NCBI GenBank assembly: GCA_035513175.1
Contig: DATKCN010000266.1
Span: 1-9,719, forward strand
Origin: DATKCN01 sp035513175
GTDB taxonomy: Bacteria; Chloroflexota; Chloroflexia; Thermomicrobiales; CFX8
Reading direction: 5' to 3'
Length of the DNA stretch: 9,719 bases
Below, one piece after another: positions 5,083-9,719 of the stretch. The notes under the pieces are model-generated. The model ran no database searches, was not told the DNA's origin, and saw nothing but the letters and a program-made list of their open reading frames with translations. Position 1 is the stretch's first letter, and every line of letters starts with the position of its first letter. Both the position numbers and the translations under genes were made by a program.

Positions 5083-6717
5083 ATGAGCACGCACGGCCGG
5101 CACGACCTTCTGATCACCGGCGCGAAGGTGGTCGACGGCACGGGGAATCCGTGGTTCTACGGCGACGTCGCGGTGCGCGGCGAGCGCGTCGCGGCGGTCA
5201 CGCCTGCCGGGCGCATCGAGCGCGACAGCGCGCGGGAGGTCATCGACGCGACCGGCATGGCCGTCTGCCCCGGCTTCATCGACATTCAGAGCCATTCGCT
5301 CATCCCGCTGTTCGAGGATGGGCGTTCCCTCTCGAAGGTCACCCAGGGGGTAACGACCGAGGTCCTGGGCGAGGGCTGGACGCCCGCGCCGTTCGGCGGG
5401 CAGATCCGCGAGGTTTTGGCGGGCTACGCTGACACGAACCCCGAGATGATCGAGCGCATCAAGAGCTGGGCGCGCTTCGGCGACTGGCTGGACTGGCAGG
5501 TCGGGCAGGGCGTCTCGGTCAACGTCGGCTCCTTCCTGGGCGGCGGGACGCTGCGGGAGTACGTCAAGGGCTGGGAGCTGGGCGAGCAGACACCGGACGA
5601 GATGGAGCAGATGCGCCGGATCGTGCGCGACGCGATGGAGGACGGCGCGTTCGGCGTCGCCACCGCGCTCATCTACCCGCCGAACTCGTTCACGACCGAT
5701 CCCGAGCTGTACGAGACATGCCGCGTTATCGCCGACTACGGCGGCGTCTACGTCACCCACATGCGCTCGGAGGCGGATGATTTCCTGGAGGAGCTGGCCG
5801 AGACGATCGACCTGGGGCGGCAGACAGGATGCGCGCTCGAGCTGTATCACCTGAAAGTCGGCGGCGCGCGCAACTGGCATAAGATGGCCACCGCGATCCA
5901 GATGGTCAACGACGCGCGCGACGAGGGCATCGACGTTACGGCGGACATGTACCCGTACATCGCAGGCGGCACGGGGCTGGCCTCCGCGCTGCCGAACTGG
6001 GCCGCGGCCGGCGGCAAGCTGCTTGACAACCTGCGCGACCCGGAAACGCGCGAGCGCATCCGTCACGAGCTGCTGGAGCCCACCGGCGGCTGGGAGCCGC
6101 TGGCGACGCTGGCAGGACCCGAGGGCGTGCTTATCACCGACTTGCGGCGTGAGGGCAACCGGCAATTCTCCGGCAAGCGCCTGGCGGAGATCGCCGAGGC
6201 GCGCGGCCAGCACTGGACCGACTGCCTGATGGACCTGGTGCTGGAGGAGGGGCACTGGATTTTCACCATCTACTTCATGATGACCGAGGATAACCTCCCG
6301 ACGCAGCTCCAGCAGCCATGGATGAAGATCTCGACCGACGCCAGCGGGCTCGACCCGGCGCGGGATTCCGGCACGGTGACGCACCCCCGCTCCTACGGCA
6401 CGTATCCGCGCGTGCTGGGCAAGTACGTGCGCGAGGACGGCGTGCTGACGCTGGAGGACGCGGTGCGCAAGATGACCTCGGCCGTCTCTGACCGGCTCAG
6501 CCTGCGCGAGCGTGGTCTACTGCGGGCCGGGCACTACGCCGACATCGTCATCTTCGATCCCGAGACCATCGCCGACAACGCCACCTTCGAGAGCCCGCAC
6601 CAGCTCTCGACCGGCGTGCGTGACGTGTGGGTCAATGGCGTGCGTGTGCTGGACAGTGGCGGCCACACTAACGCGACGCCCGGCATGGCGGTCTACGGCC
6701 CCGGCCGCGCGGTCTGA
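5083..6717 (+). CDS. Amidohydrolase of the N-acyl-D-amino-acid deacylase (D-aminoacylase) family
   Basis: Family members cut the amide bond of N-acyl-D-amino acids or related compounds with a metal centre in a TIM barrel. The 544 residues are normal length. The N-terminal beta-domain strand DLLITGAKVVDGTGNPW is typical. Ligand positions differ from the canonical enzyme. The first barrel motif is FIDIQSHS (Gln69, His71) rather than H-x-H, and the loop that normally carries a metal-binding Cys reads EVLGEGWTP (Glu97). Likely retained are His226 (THMRSE), His256 (ELYHLK) and the catalytic-type Asp419 (STDAS). The ending LLRAGHYADIVIFDPETI is the usual return of the beta-domain. ATG 5083 is the only sensible start; the ribosome site (GGA) is weak. 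It is divergent from the transporter operon, so its substrate may be what the transporter imports. The family is certain; the exact reaction is not. Confidence 0.9.
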   Translation: MSTHGRHDLLITGAKVVDGTGNPWFYGDVAVRGERVAAVTPAGRIERDSAREVIDATGMAVCPGFIDIQSHSLIPLFEDGRSLSKVTQGVTTEVLGEGWTPAPFGGQIREVLAGYADTNPEMIERIKSWARFGDWLDWQVGQGVSVNVGSFLGGGTLREYVKGWELGEQTPDEMEQMRRIVRDAMEDGAFGVATALIYPPNSFTTDPELYETCRVIADYGGVYVTHMRSEADDFLEELAETIDLGRQTGCALELYHLKVGGARNWHKMATAIQMVNDARDEGIDVTADMYPYIAGGTGLASALPNWAAAGGKLLDNLRDPETRERIRHELLEPTGGWEPLATLAGPEGVLITDLRREGNRQFSGKRLAEIAEARGQHWTDCLMDLVLEEGHWIFTIYFMMTEDNLPTQLQQPWMKISTDASGLDPARDSGTVTHPRSYGTYPRVLGKYVREDGVLTLEDAVRKMTSAVSDRLSLRERGLLRAGHYADIVIFDPETIADNATFESPHQLSTGVRDVWVNGVRVLDSGGHTNATPGMAVYGPGRAV

Positions 6718-6814
6718 GGCTGATTTGGCGCGGCGCCGCCCCGCACGACGGCGCAGACCGCGCTACGCTACGACGGTCGAAACAACGCGGCCAGGCAGCC
6801 GGAAACGGGTGGCA

Positions 6815-7249
6815 ATGCCAGGCGAGCGCGAGCAGACGCGCATGCGCCACAAGCACATCTTCATCTTCATCGTGAACGGCTCGCCGCTTTTTCTGGACCT
6901 GATGCGCATGTTCCCGCACAAGGAGCGCCTCAACGTCACGACGACCAACTTCGTGCCGCGCACTTTCGAGCAGATCAGCGCGCTACAGCCTGACCTGCTG
7001 GTCATCGACCTGACGGTCGGGCACGACGCGGGCTGGGAACTGCTGTCCCGGCCCAGGAGCGACGCGATGACGAGCGGGGTCCCGGTCATCGTCGTCTCGA
7101 CTCCGACGGGCCTGCTGGAGCCGGCAGAGGCCGAGCCCGAGCGGCACGGCGGACAGCGGTTCATTAACAAGCGTTTCAACCTCGACGATATCCTGGACGG
7201 CAACCGCGAGCCGATCGGCGACGCGCAGGTCCTGTCGATCACGCTCTGA
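6815..7249 (+). CDS. Small stand-alone receiver-domain (CheY-like) protein, atypical
   Basis: A 144-residue protein consisting only of a response-regulator receiver fold. The sequence shows a first strand HIFIFIVNGSPLFLDLM, then PDLLVIDLTVG with the candidate phospho-acceptor Asp65, VPVIVVSTP with Ser95/Thr96, and FINKRFNLDDIL with the conserved-type Lys119. The acidic pair that usually follows strand 1 and holds magnesium is absent (Asn21-Gly22-Ser23), so phosphorylation may be weak or lost. There is no output domain. The start is uncertain: ATG 6815 or ATG 6842 (135 residues), neither with a good ribosome site. It lies 97 bases after the amidohydrolase on the same strand. Its last 11 bases overlap the end of the convergent LLM gene. 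No histidine kinase is visible nearby. A role in sensing is inferred only from the fold. Confidence 0.72.
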   Translation: MPGEREQTRMRHKHIFIFIVNGSPLFLDLMRMFPHKERLNVTTTNFVPRTFEQISALQPDLLVIDLTVGHDAGWELLSRPRSDAMTSGVPVIVVSTPTGLLEPAEAEPERHGGQRFINKRFNLDDILDGNREPIGDAQVLSITL

Positions 7250-8144
7250 CGGCGTACTCCCGCAGCAGGCTCCAGGTCGGCTCGGGATCGACACCGGTTG
7301 GAGTGAAGACGGACGCCGCGAAGTCGGTTACGCCCGCGTCCGCCAGCGCCTGCAAGCCCGCGCGCACCTCACCGTCGCTGCCGATCAGCGCCACGTCGGC
7401 CGGCGTGCCGGCTCCCTCGCGGTCGAGGATGGCGCGGTAGGACGGGAGCTGCCCGTAGCGCTCGAAGACCTGGGCGGCCTTGGCGCGGACCTCGTCGCCC
7501 CGCTCAGTGACGGCGATGGGGAGTCCGGCGACGATGCGCGGAGCGGGGCGTCCCGCATCACTGGCAGCGGCGGAGATGCGCGGGATGACGTGCTCGGCGA
7601 TGTAGGTTGCGCCGCCCATCCAGATGGCCGTTCCGTGGGCCATGGCGCCGGCCAGCTTGAGCATCTGAGGTCCGAGGGCGGCGACCAGCACGGGCGGCGG
7701 CTCCGCGCCGGGAATGGTGATCTCGTAGCCACGCAGGATGAACTCCTCGCCCTCGAAGTGCGCGCGCTGCTGGGCCAGCAATGGGTTCAGGCAGGTCAGG
7801 TACTCGCGCATGTGGCGGATGGGGTGGTCCCAGTCGAAGCCGAGCTGTGCTTCCATCGAGACGCGGTGGCTGAGGCCGATGCCCAGCGTCAGGCGGTTGG
7901 CGGTCGCGGCCTGCATGGTGAGGGCCTGTTGCGCCAGCGCCGAGGGGTGGCGGGGATAGGTCGGAATGACGAACGTGCCAAGCTCGATGCGCTGGGCCTG
8001 CTGTCCGGCCAGAGCAAGGACAGTCAGCGCGTCGGCGCCGCGAATGTGGGACAGCCAGGCGCTGGCGAAACCCGCCTCGTCCGCCTCGACGATCTGCCGC
8101 ATTGCTGATTGCAGCGCGCCGCCAGCCATCACTCCGATACGCAT
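7239..8144 (-). CDS. LLM-class flavin-dependent oxidoreductase, probably F420-dependent
   Basis: A luciferase-like TIM-barrel oxidoreductase of 301 residues. Landmarks are MRIGVMAGG at the N-terminus, AGFASAWLSHIRGADAL (24-40), RIELGTFVIPTYPRHP (52-67) and NRLTLGIGLSH (83-93), followed by VLVAALGPQMLKLAGAMAHGT and the C-terminal DAGVTDFAASVFTP. This pattern matches the group usually annotated as F420-dependent LLM oxidoreductases; cofactor choice (F420 or FMN) is inferred. ATG 8142-8144 has GAGGGGG seven bases upstream. It converges on the receiver gene with an 11-base overlap of 3' ends, and diverges from the second LLM gene across 268 bases. Substrate unknown. Confidence 0.88.
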   Translation of the reverse strand: MRIGVMAGGALQSAMRQIVEADEAGFASAWLSHIRGADALTVLALAGQQAQRIELGTFVIPTYPRHPSALAQQALTMQAATANRLTLGIGLSHRVSMEAQLGFDWDHPIRHMREYLTCLNPLLAQQRAHFEGEEFILRGYEITIPGAEPPPVLVAALGPQMLKLAGAMAHGTAIWMGGATYIAEHVIPRISAAASDAGRPAPRIVAGLPIAVTERGDEVRAKAAQVFERYGQLPSYRAILDREGAGTPADVALIGSDGEVRAGLQALADAGVTDFAASVFTPTGVDPEPTWSLLREYAVRA

Positions 8145-8295
8145 GTCATTGCCCCCTCGTCATTGCTGCAGATGTCACGCCGCACATACTAACCGGGCCG
8201 GCGGCTGAGCGCGTGGCGCGGCGCCGTGACACGATACGATCCGACTTTGCATGACAGGGACGCGAGGAAGCATGAACGACGCCGCGGCGGGGAAG

Positions 8296-8337
8296 TAAAG
8301 GACGACAGGTGTCGTTGTTAACGTTTGTCGTCCTTTA
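8296..8337. repeat. Three-armed inverted-repeat element, copy 1
   Basis: TAAAGGACGACA (8296-8307) is perfectly complementary to TGTCGTCCTTTA (8326-8337), a 12-bp stem with an 18-base interval. In addition ACGACA (8302-8307) is complementary to TGTCGT (8310-8315) two bases away, so the left arm has two possible partners. Positions 8297-8336 align without gaps with 9272-9311 (copy 2). It lies between divergent genes, 75 bases upstream of the ATG at 8413, so it is not in an obvious terminator position. A tiny frame of eight codons (ATG 8272, TAA 8296-8298) preceded by GAGGA ends on its first bases. Confidence 0.8.
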
Positions 8338-8412
8338 GATCGACACGCAGGTTTTGCGCTGCGATGAAGTGATATCAGCCTGACCTGGGGATAGAGCTGA
8401 AAGGCGAACGTC

Positions 8413-9249
8413 ATGAAGTTCGGATTGATCGTGCAGACGACGGGGGCGTTGGGTGACGCGCGGCCGCTGGTGCGGCTGGCGCGGGAGGCGGAGGCGGCGG
8501 GCTGGGACGGGTTCTTTGTCTGGGACGTGTTTGGCGGGGATGGGGCGGACCCGGCGCCGGTGGCCGATCCGTGGATCACGATGGCGGCTATCGCGGCGAC
8601 GACGGAGCGCATCCGCTTCGGGACGCTGGTGACGCCGCTGCCACGTCGCAGGCCGTGGAAGGTGGCGCGCGAGGCGGCGACGCTGGACCAGCTTTCGAAC
8701 GGGCGGCTGATCCTCGGGGTGGGTATCGGCACGCCGCCGGAGGAGTTTGCCCGGTTTGGCGAAGAGCCGGACGCGAAGACGCGGGCGGGGATGCTCGACG
8801 AGGGGCTGGAGGTGCTCACCGGGCTGTGGAGCGGCGAGCCGTTTACGCACAATGGCGAGCATTACCACGTCGAGAACGCGACGCTGCTGCCCCGGCCCGT
8901 GCAGCAGCCGCGCATCCCGATCTGGGTGGGCGCGGGCTGGCCGCGCAAGCCGGGCTTTCGCCGCGCGGCGCGCTGGGATGGCGTCCACGCGTTCGGGACT
9001 GGCGACAACCTGCCACTCGACGAGCTGCGCCAGGTTCGCGACTTCATCCAGTCCCAGCGCCAGTCAAACGAGCCGTTCGACATCGTGACCGGCGGAGATG
9101 TGCCGTTCGACGATCCTGAGGCGGCGCGGGTGATCCTTGCGGAGTACGCGGAGGCCGGGGTGACGTGGTGGATCGAGGGAGTCGGGACGTGGCTCGGCGA
9201 CGAGGAGGCGATGGCGGCGTTCGTTCGGCGTGGGCCGCCGGGGCGCTGA
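8413..9249 (+). CDS. LLM-class flavin-dependent oxidoreductase
   Basis: A second luciferase-like monooxygenase-family enzyme, 278 residues. Landmarks are MKFGLIVQT, AGWDGFFVWDVF (29-40), RIRFGTLVTPLPRRRPWKVA (67-86), LSNGRLILGVGIG (94-106) and the stretch LWSGEPFTHNGEHYHVENA (138-156), followed by RIPIWVGAGWPRKPGFRRAA. These are typical of flavin (FMN or F420) LLM oxidoreductases. It is shorter than many in the family (usually about 280-350) but looks complete. ATG 8413 has AAGG eight bases upstream. It is clearly a different subgroup from the divergent LLM gene at 7239-8144. It is bracketed by the two copies of the structured element (8296-8337 and 9269-9314). Substrate unknown. Confidence 0.9.
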   Translation: MKFGLIVQTTGALGDARPLVRLAREAEAAGWDGFFVWDVFGGDGADPAPVADPWITMAAIAATTERIRFGTLVTPLPRRRPWKVAREAATLDQLSNGRLILGVGIGTPPEEFARFGEEPDAKTRAGMLDEGLEVLTGLWSGEPFTHNGEHYHVENATLLPRPVQQPRIPIWVGAGWPRKPGFRRAARWDGVHAFGTGDNLPLDELRQVRDFIQSQRQSNEPFDIVTGGDVPFDDPEAARVILAEYAEAGVTWWIEGVGTWLGDEEAMAAFVRRGPPGR

Positions 9250-9268
9250 GGGCAGTAGACGATGGGAT

Positions 9269-9314
9269 TTCAAAGACCGCCAAGTGGCGGTGTTAGGAGT
9301 TGGCGGTCTTTGAA
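9269..9314 (+). terminator. Three-armed inverted-repeat element, copy 2; probable terminator of the LLM gene
   Basis: TTCAAAGACCGCCAA (9269-9283) is perfectly complementary to TTGGCGGTCTTTGAA (9300-9314), a 15-bp stem with a 16-base interval. The left arm also pairs with a nearer half-arm: ACCGCCA (9276-9282) with TGGCGGT (9285-9291). It begins 19 bases after the TGA at 9247-9249, a normal terminator position, and its arms end in AAAG/CTTT, which would suit a bidirectional terminator, though no T-run follows outside the stem. The core is homologous in layout to 8297-8336. Confidence 0.7.
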
Positions 9315-9478
9315 GCATTACGCAATAGTTGCCTATGGGCTACAGTTCGAAGCGGGAGCCGCGTTCGGCGAGTGAATGCGGAAGTAGCGGCGCGATCCAT
9401 GCCCACAACGCATAGGGAGGGTCGACCGTTGCTGGGCTCGGACTGGCCGGTCGTGGCTTGGTCCCGACGGTCTCTGGC

Positions 9479-9719
9479 TCAGGCGTCCGGGTCGGTCATG
9501 ATCTCGCGTACCTCTTGCGCGCACCGGCAGGCAGCGGCGATTTTGGCAGCCCACTCCAGCGCGTCCTCGCGTGAGGGCACGTCGACGATCGAGAATCCGC
9601 CGATGACCGCCTTGGTTTCCGGGTACGGGCCTGCGGTGACTGTCCCGTCGGTGGCCACGCTGCTCGCGCGCTGACTGAGCAGCCCGCCGCCGAACACCCA
9701 CACACCGGCGTGTTTGGCC
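9479..9719 (-). CDS. Truncated YCII-family (YciI-like) protein
   Basis: The frame is open from the right window edge to TGA at 9481-9479, so the N-terminus is missing; the GTG at 9703 is internal and not the start. About 79 residues are visible. The core DGTVTAGPYPETKAVIGGFS followed by IVDVPSREDALEWAAKI is the characteristic C-terminal half of the YCII-related fold, where the usual pattern is DGPFAETKE..GGF..IDV..LDEALEWA. Members are small ferredoxin-like dimers, many of unknown function, often near ECF sigma factor genes. The His-Asp pair seen in some members would lie in the missing part. A Cys-Arg-Cys near the end (AACRCAQEV) is unusual as far as I recall. The gene converges on the LLM gene. 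Confidence 0.82.
   Translation of the reverse strand, partial: AKHAGVWVFGGGLLSQRASSVATDGTVTAGPYPETKAVIGGFSIVDVPSREDALEWAAKIAAACRCAQEVREIMTDPDA

Noticed and set aside
4933..6384. Long minus-strand open frame (483 codons) opposite the amidohydrolase gene
   Set aside because: It lies antisense to a well-supported gene, its product is Arg/Ala/Leu/Val-rich without family features, and long antisense frames are expected in GC-rich coding DNA.
6512..6814. Extension of the receiver gene upstream to 6512
   Set aside because: This part overlaps the end of the amidohydrolase in another frame and reads as Arg/Pro/Ser-rich filler; the fold begins after 6815.
8296..9314. Integron attC sites or CRISPR repeats as explanation for the two structured elements
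   Set aside because: No GTTRRRY/RYYYAAC pair frames the palindrome, no integrase is visible, and two dissimilar copies about 975 bp apart do not make a CRISPR array.
1..9719. tRNA, rRNA, insertion sequence or phage genes
   Set aside because: I saw no tRNA-like cloverleaf with a GTTCRANYC arm, no rRNA-like sequence and no transposase or integrase-like product.

Overview
The window is GC-rich (roughly two thirds G+C by eye, with strong G/C preference at third codon positions) and most resembles a member of the phylum Chloroflexota, possibly Thermomicrobia/Sphaerobacter-like. That is an inference from three things. The truncated first gene ends in a Cys/Trp-rich module (FERRCLTWTPDNP..GNVGQHY) that I associate with Chloroflexota secreted proteins. 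The solute-binding protein carries a Tat-type lipoprotein leader. There are also paralogous LLM-class flavin oxidoreductases.

Layout, left to right. Bases 1-401 hold the 3' end of a plus-strand gene. A hairpin-rich 315-base gap separates it from a convergent minus-strand transporter operon. Read on the minus strand, that operon is permease DppB-like (4839-3829), permease DppC-like (3832-2906, ATGA overlap), a 398-base hairpin-rich gap, then a family 5 lipoprotein solute-binding protein (2507-717). No ATP-binding subunit is present. A 243-base divergent control region (4840-5082) has a perfect TATAAT for the operon and a composite of direct and inverted repeats. It separates the operon from a plus-strand amidohydrolase of the N-acyl-D-amino-acid deacylase family (5083-6717). 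Next comes a small, atypical receiver-domain protein (6815-7249). Two LLM-class oxidoreductases follow, divergently arranged (8144-7239 on minus, 8413-9249 on plus), and the window ends in a truncated YCII-family gene on the minus strand.

How it fits together: the divergent pair of peptide-type importer and D-aminoacylase-like hydrolase suggests uptake and hydrolysis of an acylated amino acid or peptide-like compound, co-regulated from 4840-5082. The right half looks like ordinary accessory redox and regulatory genes.

The most unusual signal is non-coding. Two 40-base structured elements (core 8297-8336 and 9272-9311) align without a gap although only 27 of 40 bases are identical. In each, a left arm is complementary both to a nearby half-arm and to a distal full arm, and the differences are compensated in both places. 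They bracket one LLM gene, and one copy lies between divergent genes, where a plain terminator makes little sense. A second non-coding signal is a set of heptad repeats (TAGCGGA-like) starting at the stop codons of the two convergent genes at the left end.
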